Positions 54,520 to 64,000 are shown, counted from the stretch's first letter. The stretch is DNA of 64,000 bases from Mesorhizobium koreense (GCF_031656215.1 NZ_CP134228.1:3305001-3369000), one strand, 5' to 3'. Notes: generated by a model not told the origin, from the sequence alone. Numbers and translations are program-made.

Positions 54520-55107
54520 ATGACCCAGGCAGAGATTCCAAACGATACCCGCAGCCGCATCGGAGAAGCGCTTCTGGCACTGATGGCCGATGGCGAAAGA
54601 TTGAACCACGATAATGTGGCGGCCCGCGCCGGCATTTCGCGACGTACCGTCTATCGGCACTTCCCCGACCAGGTCGCTTTACGCAAGGAAATATGGACGC
54701 TGCTGTCTAGCCAGGGGAAACTGCCGACCGATCTTTCGAACTGGCTGACGACCGGAATCCCCCGACTCTACCGCCAGTTCGACGAGCGTGCCGCGGCGGC
54801 GACGGTGGCGATGGCAAGCGCCGAGGGCCGGGCGATGCGCAACAGCATCACGCCGGACCGCGTTGAAGCCTATCGCGCCCTCTATGCCAAAGCGACAGCC
54901 TCGCTGCCGGAGCCCGACCGCACGCATGCCGTCGCGGCTCTGCAGTTCATCGGCAGCGGCTTTGCCTGGCGGGAGATGCGCGACCAGTGGGGCATGGATG
55001 GAGAGGCCATTTCGACCACAGTGCTGTGGGCCATCCGCACCCTCCTCGCGGACCTCGAAAAGCGTGGCGGACGGCCTCTCTCCGATGGGCCTGCCTCGCC
55101 AGACTAG
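54520..55107 (+). CDS. TetR family regulator
   Basis: A 195-residue repressor. The HTH is at about residues 30-50: NVAARAGISRRTVYRHFPDQ. The rest is a ligand-binding helical domain. The ATG at 54520 lies directly after the promoter; the frame is open 17 codons upstream through the operator, which I discount. Likely controls itself and the divergent VOC gene. Its stop overlaps the convergent galM stop. Confidence 0.92.
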   Translation: MTQAEIPNDTRSRIGEALLALMADGERLNHDNVAARAGISRRTVYRHFPDQVALRKEIWTLLSSQGKLPTDLSNWLTTGIPRLYRQFDERAAAATVAMASAEGRAMRNSITPDRVEAYRALYAKATASLPEPDRTHAVAALQFIGSGFAWREMRDQWGMDGEAISTTVLWAIRTLLADLEKRGGRPLSDGPASPD

Positions 55108-56120
55108 CCCAACCTGAACCGATACTGCGTCATCTGGAGGGACTTCTCACCCGGCAGCAGGATCGCTTGCGGGAAATAAGGCCGGTTCGGCGCGTCGGGC
55201 CACACCTGCCCTTCCAGGCAAAAGCCGGCATTCGCCTTATACATGCGACGCCCGAGACCCGGTACCTCGCGCGCCACCTTGTGGCCGGCATAGAACTGGA
55301 CGCCTGGCTCCGTTGTCCAGCATTCCATCTCGACGCCAGAGCGCTCCGCCTGTGCCCATGCAGCCTGCCTGAGCGGGCCGCGCGCGGAAGTCAGGCAGAA
55401 ATTGTGGTCATAGTCGACCGTGTCGCCTGGCCGGCGGATCGGCCGCGCTTGCTTGAAATCGAAGGGCGTACCGTCGACCGGCTGCACAACACCGGTCGGG
55501 ATCAGTTCGTCATCGACCGGCAGATAGGCGCCGGCATTCAGCATCAGCCGGTGGCCGAGGACGTTGCCCGAGCCGCCATCGTCGAGGTTGAAATAGGAGT
55601 GGTGGGAGAAATTGCAGAGCGTCGGCTTGTCGGTCGTCGCTTCCAGATCAAGTTGGAGGATGCCGCCGGCTTTGAGCCGGTAGGTCGCCGAAACCTCCAG
55701 CGTTCCCGGAAAACCCATCCAGCCGTCCACATCGGTGAGGTGGAGCGTGACGAAATCGGCTCCCTGCTCTCCCAGTCGCCAGACGCGTTTGCCTGATCCG
55801 GCGGACCCGCCGTGTAGCAAGTGCTTGCCGAGGAAGTTGGTGTCAGCCTGATAGCGCATGCCGTCGATGGTGAAGCGCCCACCGCGGATACGATTGGCAT
55901 ACCGGCCGACGACTGCGCCGAAATAGGGCGAGTGGGCGAGGTAGTCCTCGAAGCGCTCGAAGCCGAGCACCAGCGGCGCGTCGTGGCCCTCCAATCGTAA
56001 ATCTTGAAGGACCGCGCCATAAGTCAGGATGGCGGCCGAAAGACCGCCGCCCCTGATGCGGATGCGTTGGACCGCCGCGCCATCGGAAGCAATCCCGAAG
56101 GCTTCTCCCCCCTCGCCCAT
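55104..56120 (-). CDS. galM: Aldose 1-epimerase (galactose mutarotase)
   Basis: A 338-residue mutarotase interconverting alpha and beta hexoses. Active-site histidines and Glu are visible: NRIRGGRF, SHHSYFNLDD and TTEPGVQFYAG. The start at 56120 is chosen because it lies seven bases after the gabD stop on the same strand; the frame is open upstream inside gabD. Its end overlaps the TetR gene by four bases, convergent. Confidence 0.92.
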   Translation of the reverse strand: MGEGGEAFGIASDGAAVQRIRIRGGGLSAAILTYGAVLQDLRLEGHDAPLVLGFERFEDYLAHSPYFGAVVGRYANRIRGGRFTIDGMRYQADTNFLGKHLLHGGSAGSGKRVWRLGEQGADFVTLHLTDVDGWMGFPGTLEVSATYRLKAGGILQLDLEATTDKPTLCNFSHHSYFNLDDGGSGNVLGHRLMLNAGAYLPVDDELIPTGVVQPVDGTPFDFKQARPIRRPGDTVDYDHNFCLTSARGPLRQAAWAQAERSGVEMECWTTEPGVQFYAGHKVAREVPGLGRRMYKANAGFCLEGQVWPDAPNRPYFPQAILLPGEKSLQMTQYRFRLG

Positions 56121-56127
56121 CTTCAGC

Positions 56128-57585
56128 TCAGAGCCCCAGGCCGCCGATGCAGACATATTTGGTATCGAGGTAATCATCGATGCCCTGATGGCCGCCTTCG
56201 CGGCCAAGACCCGATTCCTTCATGCCGCCGAACGGCGCCTCCGGCGTGGTGATAACACCCTCGTTGACGCCGACGAGCCCGTATTTCAGCCCTTCCATGA
56301 CCCGGAAAGCGCGGCCGAGATCGCCCGTATAGAAATAGCAGGCAAGGCCGTAAACCGTGTCATTGGCGAGCGCGACCGCGTCTTCTTCCTTCTCGAAGCG
56401 ATAGATCGGCGCGACCGGGCCGAAGATCTCTTCCTGGGTAAAGCGCATATCGTTGGTGGCGCCACTGATGACCGTCGGTTCGAAGAAGGTGCCGCCGAGC
56501 GCATGGCGCTTGCCACCGGCAATGACCTTGCCGCCCTTGGAAACGGCGTCGGCGACGAATTCCTCGACCTTCTCGACCGCCTTGCCGTCGATCAGCGGCC
56601 CCTGTTGCGTACCGTCTTCCAGGCCCGAGCCGACCTTGAGACTGTTGGTCGCCTCGGCAAGCTTCTCCACGAACTTGTCATGAATGCCGGCCTGCACATA
56701 GAAGCGGTTGGTGCAGACGCAGGTCTGGCCGGAATTGCGGTATTTCGCGGCAATCGCGCCGGCCACCGCGCGGTCGAGATCGGCATCGTCGAAGACGAGG
56801 AAAGGCGCGTTGCCGCCGAGTTCCATCGAAACTTTCTTGACCGTCGCGGCCGCCTTCTGGAGCAGGATTTTGCCGACCTCGGTCGAACCGGTGAAGGTGA
56901 CCTTGCGCACGATCGGGTTCTCGCAGATTTCGTCGCCGATCTCGCCGGCGGAACCGGTGACGATGTTCACCACACCCTTCGGAATACCGACTTCCTCACA
57001 AAGCGCGCCCCAGGCAAGGCCGGAATAGGGTGTCTGCGAGGCTGGCTTGACGACGGTCGTGCAGCCCGCGGCGAGCGCCGGGCCGATCTTGCGGGCAAGC
57101 ATCGAGGACGGGAAATTCCACGGCGTGATCGCCGCGATGACGCCGACGGGCTCGCGGTTGACGAGGATGCGCCGGTCCGCCCAGGGCGACGGTACGACGT
57201 CGCCATAGGTGCGGCGTCCCTCCTCGGCGAACCACCGCACGTAGGCAGCAGAGGAGCCGATTTCGCCCTTCGATTCGGTCAGGGACTTGCCCTGCTCCAT
57301 AGTCAGCAGTTCGGCCAGCGAATCCTGGTTGTCCAGAAGCGCGTCAGCAAGCTTATGGAGGAGTTTCGAGCGTTCGAGCGCCGAAGTCTTGCGCCACGAT
57401 TTGAAGGCTTCCGCCGCTGCCTCGATGGCGCGGCGCGTCTCCGCCCTGCCGCCCTTGGGCACAGTGCCCATCTTCAGGCCCGTCGCAGGGTTGATGACAT
57501 CAATCGTCGCGCCGGAATCCGCCTGCACCCACTCACCGCCGATGAGATTGGCCTGACGCATATAATGGCTAGTCTTCTGAAGCAT
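56128..57585 (-). CDS. gabD: Succinate-semialdehyde dehydrogenase (NAD(P)+)
   Basis: A 485-residue aldehyde dehydrogenase. The catalytic Cys is in NSGQTCVCTNRFYVQ, the Glu in VSMELGGNAPFLVFD, and the FTGSTEVGKIL coenzyme loop is intact; the overall match is to GabD, which finishes GABA breakdown to succinate. Operon with galM. No gabT is nearby. Confidence 0.93.
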   Translation of the reverse strand: MLQKTSHYMRQANLIGGEWVQADSGATIDVINPATGLKMGTVPKGGRAETRRAIEAAAEAFKSWRKTSALERSKLLHKLADALLDNQDSLAELLTMEQGKSLTESKGEIGSSAAYVRWFAEEGRRTYGDVVPSPWADRRILVNREPVGVIAAITPWNFPSSMLARKIGPALAAGCTTVVKPASQTPYSGLAWGALCEEVGIPKGVVNIVTGSAGEIGDEICENPIVRKVTFTGSTEVGKILLQKAAATVKKVSMELGGNAPFLVFDDADLDRAVAGAIAAKYRNSGQTCVCTNRFYVQAGIHDKFVEKLAEATNSLKVGSGLEDGTQQGPLIDGKAVEKVEEFVADAVSKGGKVIAGGKRHALGGTFFEPTVISGATNDMRFTQEEIFGPVAPIYRFEKEEDAVALANDTVYGLACYFYTGDLGRAFRVMEGLKYGLVGVNEGVITTPEAPFGGMKESGLGREGGHQGIDDYLDTKYVCIGGLGL

Positions 57586-57773
57586 GAGAGCCTCCTTTCA
57601 TGGCGCCTTACGCAGCGCCTATCCTTCTGATCTCGTCGATGAGCTTCGGGTCGGCTGGGATGCCGACCCGCGGAACCACTGGCATATCGCGCCGCCTGGC
57701 GCCGGGCAAGCTCTCGGTCGCAGCCGGCACCCTAGCGCGGCGCGGGCGATATCGCAAAACCCGCCAAGCCGGG

Positions 57774-58724
57774 TCAGCCAAAGACGGCATGGGCTATCGC
57801 CAGCCAGAAAGCAGTCGTCACCACCGCTGCAATCGTTGAGAGCGTCAACTGGCTCGAGGCGAGGCCCTGCCCAGTCCGGAACTGGACTGCGATCAGGTAG
57901 GAATTGACTCCGGTGGGCATCGAGGCGGTGGCGACCGCCACTTTCGCCGCCAGCGGCGGCAGGCCGAATGCCCATGCGGCGGCCAGTACGATCGCGGGCA
58001 TCAGCATGAGTTTCAGCACCGAGAGCGTCACTGAAGGCAGCAGATTGCCTGAAATGCCGAATTTCCGGAGGCTGAGCCCCATCGCGAAAAGCGCCAGAGG
58101 CCCGGCCGTGTCGGCGATAGCGTCGACGAAACGGCCCGCCAGCGACGGTAGCGCCAGCCCCGTCAGATGCCACGCGAAGCCAGCGAGGATGCCGACGACG
58201 ATCGCATTACCGAAGAGCTTGCGCACGAAGCCGATGGCAAGTTCCAGCCAGTGGCCGGGCGCGCTTCCCCCTCCTCCGAATACCTCGAAGAGGACGATCG
58301 ATGCGATCATCACCACCGCAAGGTGAACCGAGACGATAAGCGATAGGATCTCCACGCCGCCCTTTCCATAGACACCCAGCATGAACGGAATACCGAGCAG
58401 GACGCTGTTGGAGAAGGCTGCCGAGACGCCTCCGACGACCCCGGCGGCGCTGTCACGGCCGAAGATGCGGGTGACGGTCAGGTGGCCGGCGATCCACGTA
58501 ACCGCCAGGGCAAAGAAATAGACCGTCCACAGCGTCCAGGGCGCGGCGCCGTGGAAATCGGCATGCGCCATCGTGCGGAACAGAAGCACCGGCAGCGCCA
58601 CACTCACCGCGAATTCGGAAACGGCATCGCCGATCGCGGGCTTCAGATAGCCGGAAACGCCGGAGACATAACCGAGTGCCGCAAGCCCGAAGACGAACAG
58701 GACCGTTTCGACGAGAGAAGACAT
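57774..58724 (-). CDS. AEC family transporter
   Basis: A 316-residue membrane protein of the auxin efflux carrier family with about ten helices in two halves. The start [20 protein letters not shown] and the [31 protein letters not shown] segment are typical. Bacterial members often carry malate or malonate. The frame is open 62 codons upstream; the ATG at 58724 gives the membrane start. Divergent from pccB with 107 bases between. Confidence 0.9.
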   Translation of the reverse strand: MSSLVETVLFVFGLAALGYVSGVSGYLKPAIGDAVSEFAVSVALPVLLFRTMAHADFHGAAPWTLWTVYFFALAVTWIAGHLTVTRIFGRDSAAGVVGGVSAAFSNSVLLGIPFMLGVYGKGGVEILSLIVSVHLAVVMIASIVLFEVFGGGGSAPGHWLELAIGFVRKLFGNAIVVGILAGFAWHLTGLALPSLAGRFVDAIADTAGPLALFAMGLSLRKFGISGNLLPSVTLSVLKLMLMPAIVLAAAWAFGLPPLAAKVAVATASMPTGVNSYLIAVQFRTGQGLASSQLTLSTIAAVVTTAFWLAIAHAVFG

Positions 58725-58831
58725 GGGTGCCGCTGATACGGGTAGGCGGGCGTATTGGCAATGCGGATAGCTTGCCTGCCGCCGCCCACGTGCTAACAGG
58801 AAACAGACTCGACGATCGGGAGAGGAAATCC

Positions 58832-60364
58832 ATGAAAGACGTGCTGGCCGAACTGGAGCGCCGCCGTGAGATCGCGCGGATGGGTGGCGGACTGGCGCGC
58901 ATCGAGGCACAGCACAAACGCGGCAAGCTCACCGCGCGCGAGCGGATCGAGATCTTCCTCGACGAAGGCTCTTTCGAGGAGTTCGACATGTTCGTCGAGC
59001 ACCGTTCCACCGATTTCGGCATGGAAAAGACCAGGATCGCCGGCGACGGTGTCGTCACCGGCTGGGGCACGGTGAACGGGCGCACCGTCTTCGTCTTCGC
59101 CAAGGATTTCACCGTCTTCGGCGGCTCGCTCTCCGAGGCCCATGCCGAGAAGGTCATCAAGGTACAGGAGATGGCGCTGAAGAACCGTGCGCCGATCATC
59201 GGTTTCTACGACGCCGGCGGCGCGCGCATCCAGGAAGGGGTGGCGGCGCTCGGCGGCTATGCCGAGATCTTCCAGCGCAACGTGCTGGCGTCGGGAGTCA
59301 TCCCGCAGATCTCGGTCATCATGGGGCCGTGCGCCGGCGGCGACGTCTATTCCCCGGCGATGACCGACTTCATATTCATGGTGCGCGACACCTCCTACAT
59401 GTTCGTCACCGGCCCGGACGTGGTGAAAACGGTCACCAACGAGACGGTCACGGCGGAGGAACTCGGCGGAGCGTCGGTCCATACGACGAAATCCTCGATC
59501 GCGGACGGCGCCTATGACAACGACATCGAGGCGCTCCTGCAGATGCGGCGGCTGATCGATTTCCTGCCTGCCTCCAACACGAGCGAGGTGCCGGCGATCG
59601 ACTGCGCGCAGTCGACGGCGGAGAACGACCACTCGCTCGACCTTCTGATCCCCGACAACGCCAACAAGCCTTACGATATCAAGGAACTGGTACTGAAGAC
59701 GGTGGACGAGGGGGATTTCTTCGAAATCCAGGGCTCGTTCGCCAAGAACATCGTCACCGGCTTCGGTCGTGTCGAGGGCCGCACGGTGGGCTTCGTCGCC
59801 AACCAGCCAATGGTGCTCGCCGGCGTCCTCGACTCGGATGCCTCGCGCAAAGCGGCGCGCTTCGTGCGCTTCTGCGACTGCTTCTCAATCCCCATCGTCA
59901 CCTTCGTCGACGTGCCGGGTTTCCTGCCGGGCACCGCTCAGGAATATGGCGGCCTGATCAAGCACGGCGCCAAGTTGCTCTTCGCCTATGCCGAGGCGAC
60001 CGTGCCAAAGATCACGATCATCACGCGCAAGGCCTTTGGCGGCGCTTATGACGTGATGGCCTCCAAGCATTTGAGAGGCGACATCAACTATGCCTGGCCG
60101 ACCGCACAGATTGCAGTGATGGGCGCCAAGGGCGCGGTCGAGATCATCTACCGCAAGGACATTGCAGACGCCGACAAGATCGCCGCGCATACGAAGGCAT
60201 ATGAAGACCGCTTCCTGTCGCCCTTCGTGGCGGCGGAGCGCGGCTATGTCGACGAGGTGATCATGCCGCATTCGACCAGACGGCGCGTGGCTCGGGCGCT
60301 CAGGATGCTGCGCAACAAGGACCTCGATAATCCCTGGAAGAAGCACGATAATATTCCACTCTAG
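58832..60364 (+). CDS. pccB: Propionyl-CoA carboxylase beta chain (acyl-CoA carboxyltransferase)
   Basis: The carboxyltransferase subunit that moves CO2 from biotin to propionyl-CoA. The 510-residue length and landmarks match Pcc[21 protein letters not shown], the oxyanion region [30 protein letters not shown], and [15 protein letters not shown]. The biotin carboxylase/carrier partner pccA is not in the window. ATG after GAGAGGAAATCC. A strong inverted repeat follows the stop. Confidence 0.95.
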   Translation: MKDVLAELERRREIARMGGGLARIEAQHKRGKLTARERIEIFLDEGSFEEFDMFVEHRSTDFGMEKTRIAGDGVVTGWGTVNGRTVFVFAKDFTVFGGSLSEAHAEKVIKVQEMALKNRAPIIGFYDAGGARIQEGVAALGGYAEIFQRNVLASGVIPQISVIMGPCAGGDVYSPAMTDFIFMVRDTSYMFVTGPDVVKTVTNETVTAEELGGASVHTTKSSIADGAYDNDIEALLQMRRLIDFLPASNTSEVPAIDCAQSTAENDHSLDLLIPDNANKPYDIKELVLKTVDEGDFFEIQGSFAKNIVTGFGRVEGRTVGFVANQPMVLAGVLDSDASRKAARFVRFCDCFSIPIVTFVDVPGFLPGTAQEYGGLIKHGAKLLFAYAEATVPKITIITRKAFGGAYDVMASKHLRGDINYAWPTAQIAVMGAKGAVEIIYRKDIADADKIAAHTKAYEDRFLSPFVAAERGYVDEVIMPHSTRRRVARALRMLRNKDLDNPWKKHDNIPL

Positions 60365-60366
60365 AT

Positions 60367-60438
60367 GCAATAGCAGACGGGAGCGGGCTCTGTACGAATG
60401 GCCGCGGGCTCGACACTCCCCTCCCCGTCTGCTATTGC
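60367..60438. repeat. Long inverted repeat downstream of pccB
   Basis: The arm at 60367-60383 (GCAATAGCAGACGGGAG) pairs with 60421-60438, 17 base pairs with a single bulged G, around a loop of 37 bases. It starts two bases after the stop codon. No T run follows, so it is not a typical terminator; it may be a 3' stabiliser or processing site. Confidence 0.7.
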
Positions 60439-60622
60439 CGCGCGCGCTGTTTATGGAAACGCAAGCCGGTCGGTAGTCCGGCAGCCCCGCCTGGCGGGGC
60501 CCGAAGCCCCGGCACCGCATCGGGGTCCACAGCCAGGAAGATAGATCAGGCCATCCGCCCGCGCGGCAATTCCTCCCGCATTGCCGTTGGTCGCGCGGAC
60601 CCTGGCAGTTTCGGATGGATCC

Positions 60623-62104
60623 ATGGACAAGCCCGTTCGAGCCCAAAATGCCTCCGGCTTCAAGGCTCCGCCGATCTCCGAGCGTGAGAAGAATGCCATC
60701 ATCGGCGGCGTACTGCTTTCCATGCTTCTGGCAGCGCTCGACCAGGCGATCGTGGCGCCGGCCTTGCCCACGATCGGCGGCGCGCTCGGCCACGCCGAAT
60801 ATCTGCCGTGGATCGTCACCGCCTATCTCCTGACGGCGACGGCCATGGCTCCGCTCTACGGCAAGATCTCCGACATCTATGGCCGCCGACCGACGATCTA
60901 CGCAGCGATCCTGATCTTCCTCGCCGGCTCGGTGGTCAGCGCGCTCTCGGTCAACATGTTCATGCTCATCGTCGGCCGCGCCATACAGGGCGTCGGCGGC
61001 GGCGGGCTGTTCGCGCTCACCCAGACCGTGATCGGCGATCTGGTGCCGCCGCGCGAGCGGGCAGCCTACGCGGCCTGGATCTCGGGCACCTGGGCGGTGG
61101 CCAGCGTCGCGGGTCCGCTTCTCGGCGGCTATTTCGCCGGCCACCTCGACTGGTCGCTCATCTTCTGGATTAACCTGCCGCTCGGCGCATTCGCCATGGT
61201 GATCCTCAACAACCCGCTGAAGAAACTCAGCGTCGCGGCCCGTCAGCATAAGGTTGACGCACCCGGCGCCTTCTTGCTCGTCACGGCGACTGCGGTGCTT
61301 CTGCTGGCGCTCAATTGGGGCGGCAGCACCTATCCCTGGCTATCGGCTCCGATCGCGGGCCTCATCGGTTTCTCCCTCCTCCTGTGGGCCGTGCTTTCCT
61401 GGTGGCTGCTCCGGACGGTCGAGCCGCTGATCTCACTGGAGGTGCTCGTGAACCCCGTCGTCAGGACGGCCACCATTGCGCTTTTCATCGTGCAGGCCGT
61501 TTCGATCGGCCTGTCGGTCTATCTTCCGATCTACATGCAACTTTTCCTGCATCTCTCGGTAGCCGATTCCGGAACCGCTCTTCTCGGCTTGATGCTGGGG
61601 ACGGTGGCCGGCGCCATGGGCAGTGGCCGGTTGGTCGCGCATGTCACGCACTACAAGCGCATCGCGCTCATCGGCATGCTGTTGTGCACGGCATGCCTTG
61701 TCGCGCTTGGTCTCTCGGTCCATCGTCCTTCTCTCCTCCTAGTCGAAATCCTGACAACGGGCGCCGGCATCGGCTGGGGCACGAGTTTCCCGATCTCCAC
61801 CATTTCGGTGCAGAACGCCGTCGACCGGGCGCATCTCGGCGTCGCGACCGGCCTGATGACCTTCATGCGCTCGCTCGGCGGCGCGATGGGCGTAGCCGCC
61901 TTCGGCGCCATCGCACTCGGCTATGGGCTGCCGCTCGGCCGCGAGGGCGTCGGCACGGCCGGCGCCGCCACCGCTTCGCCAGCCGCCTTCGGCGTCATAT
62001 TCCTTGCCGGAGCGGGATGCGCCTTCGTTTCTTTCCTGTTTTTGGTCCTGATGCCCGAAAAGCCGCTGCAGGGCGCCGCCGAGACCCCATCCGTGATGGA
62101 GTAG
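60623..62104 (+). CDS. DHA2/EmrB-type MFS drug exporter (14 helices)
   Basis: A 493-residue proton-driven exporter with about 14 helices. It begins MDKPVRAQNASGF, then ALDQAIVAPALPTIGGALG (helix 1, the DHA2 pattern LDxTIVNVALP) and YGKISDIYGRRPTIY (MFS motif A), later GWGTSFPISTISVQNAVD. The ATG at 60623 is preferred over upstream TTG options. No regulator or membrane-fusion partner sits beside it. Substrate unknown. Confidence 0.9.
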   Translation: MDKPVRAQNASGFKAPPISEREKNAIIGGVLLSMLLAALDQAIVAPALPTIGGALGHAEYLPWIVTAYLLTATAMAPLYGKISDIYGRRPTIYAAILIFLAGSVVSALSVNMFMLIVGRAIQGVGGGGLFALTQTVIGDLVPPRERAAYAAWISGTWAVASVAGPLLGGYFAGHLDWSLIFWINLPLGAFAMVILNNPLKKLSVAARQHKVDAPGAFLLVTATAVLLLALNWGGSTYPWLSAPIAGLIGFSLLLWAVLSWWLLRTVEPLISLEVLVNPVVRTATIALFIVQAVSIGLSVYLPIYMQLFLHLSVADSGTALLGLMLGTVAGAMGSGRLVAHVTHYKRIALIGMLLCTACLVALGLSVHRPSLLLVEILTTGAGIGWGTSFPISTISVQNAVDRAHLGVATGLMTFMRSLGGAMGVAAFGAIALGYGLPLGREGVGTAGAATASPAAFGVIFLAGAGCAFVSFLFLVLMPEKPLQGAAETPSVME

Positions 62105-62250
62105 CGAGTCGACCTGTGTATGTTCCTTTGGCAGCACGCATCCTCTCCGCGCCTTTCGGCCGCAGGCAGCGATACGTTTGCTGCACTGCAAAAAAGCTGG
62201 TGAATGCTTATCTTCCGTAACGAATCGGGAGGAAAGCATGGGGTCCGAAA

Positions 62251-62415
62251 ATGGATTTCTTTACCGAGCTTTTCTCCCGTCCGCGGACGAAGAACGACCT
62301 GCGGAATCGGGCGGTTCTTGCCATCCTGAATGCCATGAGCGCCAAGGAGCGCTGCGAGATCAGGGTGCCGCCGCCCGACTTCCCGCGCAAGGCGCGTGAA
62401 AGCGCGGCCTGGTGA
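62251..62415 (+). CDS. Small hypothetical protein
   Basis: A 54-residue frame starting MDFFTELFSRPRTKNDLRNR and ending with a basic, Pro-rich tail (VPPPDFPRKARESAAW). Third positions are strongly GC-biased in this frame, as in the neighbours. The best ribosome site (GGGAGGAAAGC) instead precedes an ATG at 62238 in another frame, whose codons look random and Cys/His-rich. The start of the true protein is therefore uncertain. Confidence 0.45.
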   Translation: MDFFTELFSRPRTKNDLRNRAVLAILNAMSAKERCEIRVPPPDFPRKARESAAW

Positions 62416-62451
62416 ACCATGGGCCCTCGGTTTAATCGGGAGAAGCAGGAC

Positions 62452-62778
62452 TCAGAAGTCCCGCGGCGGAACAAACAGGCAGATCGTGCGGGTGTTGTCC
62501 TGACCGGCAACGGAGCACCAGTGGTACTCCCCGTCCGGGGAATTCTTTATCCGGCTGTCGGTCATGGGAATGACCTCGCCGGTAGAGCGGATCACGTAGC
62601 CCTTCGGCCCCTCGCGGATGCTGCTGGCCTTCACCTCGCGGCAGTCCATGTCGTGGCAACAGGCCCAGGGATAAGTCCAGCCCGTAGGTGCCTGATGCGC
62701 AAACGCATCTATCGAACCTGCAATGGTAATGGCGACAGTCATTCCGAGCAGCATGCATCCGCATGGAAGCGATCGCAT
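62452..62778 (-). CDS. Small secreted Cys-containing protein
   Basis: A 108-residue protein with a signal peptide (about residues 1-28 ending AFA-H). The mature part is TYPWACCHDMDCREVKASSI, then a TDSRIKNSPDGEYHWCSVAG segment and a final RTICLFVPPRDF; five cysteines lie in it. Proteins of this pattern are common in rhizobia but unnamed. The frame is open upstream to 62931; the ATG at 62778 gives the signal peptide. No clear ribosome site. Confidence 0.72.
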   Translation of the reverse strand: MRSLPCGCMLLGMTVAITIAGSIDAFAHQAPTGWTYPWACCHDMDCREVKASSIREGPKGYVIRSTGEVIPMTDSRIKNSPDGEYHWCSVAGQDNTRTICLFVPPRDF

Positions 62779-63047
62779 GGTGGGCGGTAAGGTAATTCCG
62801 CGGCGCTGTCCTCCCAACCAGATGCCGCAGACATTCTTGCCTGCGTTGAACATCCCGGTGGTCCTCGACGGAAAGTCGACGTTCAATAATACTACAATTT
62901 TAAGGGTCTCATGCGCGCCGGCCAGCGGCAACGCCCATCAATAATGTTGACCGGCTGACACAGGCCGTGCGCCGTGCAAGGAGTGAACCACTCGGAGACG
63001 AGGCGATAAGCAGCACCGCTGGTCCGGGCCAGTAGGGTTACACCCGT

Positions 63048-64000
63048 TCAGGCACCGAGCGCTTCTGCCACCCTGTCCAGCGCTTCCGCTGCCTTCGTTC
63101 CATCCGGGCCGCCGGCCTGCGCCATGTCGGGCCGGCCGCCGCCGCCCTGCCCTCCCAGAGCCGCCGAGGCCTTGCGGACCAGATCGACGGCGGAGAATTT
63201 AGACGCCAGATCACCGGTGACGCCGATGACCACGCTCGCCTTCCCGTCTTCGCCGAGGCCGATGAAGGCCACCACGCCCGAGCCGAGCGACTTCTTGCCA
63301 TCATCGGCGAGCGACTTCAGATCGCGCGGAGAAACGCCCTCGACGACCTTGCCAAGGAACTTCGTGCCGGCCACCTCTTTCACCTCGCCGGCAGCACCCG
63401 ACGATCCACCGCCGAGCGCCAGTTTCTTGCGTGCGTCGGCAAGTTCGCGCTCCAGTTTGCGCCGCTCCTCGATAAGCGCCTCAAGGCGCGGAAGCGCCTC
63501 GGCCGGGCCGACCTTGAGCGCGGAGGCCATCGCCCTGACGCGCCGATCCTGCTCGTCGAGGTGATGCCTGGCATCGACGCCCGTCAGTGCCTCGATGCGG
63601 CGGACGCCCGCCGCGACCGCGCCTTCCGAGACGAGACGGATGAGGCCGATATCGCCGGTCGCGCGCACATGAGTACCGCCGCAAAGCTCGACCGAATAGG
63701 GCTTGCCGGCCTTGTCGCCATGTTCGGCGGTACCCATGGAGACGACACGGACCTCGTCACCGTATTTCTCGCCGAACAGCGCCATCGCGCCCTCTGCGAT
63801 GGCGTCGTCCACGGCCATCAGCCTGGTCGTCACCGGGCTGTTCTGGACGACGATCTCGTTCGCCATGTCCTCGACGCGCTCCAGTTCCTCAGGCGCGATC
63901 GGCTTCGGATGCGAGAAATCGAAGCGCAGGCGGTCTGGCGCGACAAGCGAGCCCTTCTGCGCGACATGCGTGCCAAGTATCTCGCGCAGCGCCTCGTGGA
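63048..64000 (-). CDS. alaS: Alanyl-tRNA synthetase (C-terminal part; start beyond window)
   Basis: The last 317 or so residues of AlaRS. The editing domain carries [10 protein letters not shown] near the window edge (metal His) and [16 protein letters not shown] (Cys and His ligands). The C-Ala domain follows with a long coiled coil ([20 protein letters not shown]) and the final [13 protein letters not shown] tail. Only the 3' part is present; the 5' end lies to the right of the window. Confidence 0.96.
   Translation of the reverse strand, partial: HEALREILGTHVAQKGSLVAPDRLRFDFSHPKPIAPEELERVEDMANEIVVQNSPVTTRLMAVDDAIAEGAMALFGEKYGDEVRVVSMGTAEHGDKAGKPYSVELCGGTHVRATGDIGLIRLVSEGAVAAGVRRIEALTGVDARHHLDEQDRRVRAMASALKVGPAEALPRLEALIEERRKLERELADARKKLALGGGSSGAAGEVKEVAGTKFLGKVVEGVSPRDLKSLADDGKKSLGSGVVAFIGLGEDGKASVVIGVTGDLASKFSAVDLVRKASAALGGQGGGGRPDMAQAGGPDGTKAAEALDRVAEALGA

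Noticed and set aside
60367-60438. Intrinsic terminator for pccB
   Set aside because: The hairpin is strong but no T run follows on either strand, so it is listed as an inverted repeat instead.
1-64000. CRISPR array, prophage, IS element, tRNA or rRNA
   Set aside because: No regularly spaced direct repeats, no integrase, transposase or phage structural gene, and no tRNA cloverleaf was noticed in the intergenic gaps.
1-64000. Rearrangement between alaS (right edge) and icd (left edge), which are close neighbours in some rhizobia
   Set aside because: I cannot establish the ancestral order for this lineage from one window; it would need comparison with related genomes.

Overview
The window is a GC-rich, gene-dense stretch of chromosome that reads as an alphaproteobacterium of the order Hyphomicrobiales (Rhizobiales), most likely Phyllobacteriaceae/Mesorhizobium-like. 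This is inferred from gene content and order (rpsF-rpsR-rplI; dnaB-alr-radA-cvpA-purF; class-I cysteine desulfurase-sufB-sufC-sufD-sufS-sufT-sufA; psd-pssA), from a RIME1-like rhizobial intergenic element, and from small families typical of the order (DUF6894, DUF1236, PRC-barrel). I see no prophage, insertion sequence, plasmid gene, CRISPR array, tRNA or rRNA. It is mainly core chromosome with a few accessory modules.

Layout. 1-5.3 kb: 3'-truncated trmJ, a Phd/PemK-type toxin-antitoxin pair with a perfect operator palindrome, icd, a PRC-barrel protein, aqpZ and an M20 amidohydrolase. 5.4-8.7 kb: the rpsF-rpsR-rplI ribosomal operon with a long leader and charged tails on S6 and L9, then cfa. 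9-15.3 kb: dnaB-alr-radA-cvpA-purF, tightly packed. 15.3-18.9 kb: sugE (guanidinium exporter) behind a clear guanidine-II (mini-ykkC) riboswitch, DoxX, an SDR, a secreted lectin-like protein, an FMN reductase and a small ORF. 19-23.9 kb: phospholipid genes, namely an Aas-like acyltransferase/adenylation fusion with a degenerate adenylation motif, pssA, psd, and an NAD-dependent epimerase. 24-27 kb: deoD and small accessory proteins.

27-35 kb: the Fe-S assembly cluster, all on the minus strand and transcribed from the class-I desulfurase towards sufA. It carries a candidate Irr (ICE) box upstream, a RIME1 element between the desulfurase and sufB, a small membrane protein overlapping sufB by one base, and an opposite-strand DUF1236 gene before sufA. 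35-43 kb: alpha/beta hydrolase, PaiB-like protein, anmK, tyrS, a 1154-residue AsmA/YhdP-like protein and a one-cysteine Bcp peroxiredoxin. 43-51 kb: AHSA1, HAD, MFS, aldo/keto reductase, a DUF1624 acyltransferase with a Cys-rich tail, an ICMT-like methyltransferase, and an ECF42-type sigma factor directly after a DGPF/YCII protein. 51-64 kb: a di-haem peroxidase with a YtkA-like partner, KDG kinase, a divergent VOC/TetR pair with a structured operator and a possibly leaderless TetR transcript, gabD-galM, an AEC transporter, pccB, a DHA2-type MFS pump, two small ORFs and the 3' part of alaS.

No wholly new large system stands out. The strongest observations are the guanidine-II riboswitch on sugE, the regulatory and mobile-repeat architecture of the suf cluster, paired inverted copies of a 33-43 bp dispersed repeat, the degenerate Aas-like enzyme, and the TetR operator/promoter. 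All calls come from reading the sequence; no database search was run.
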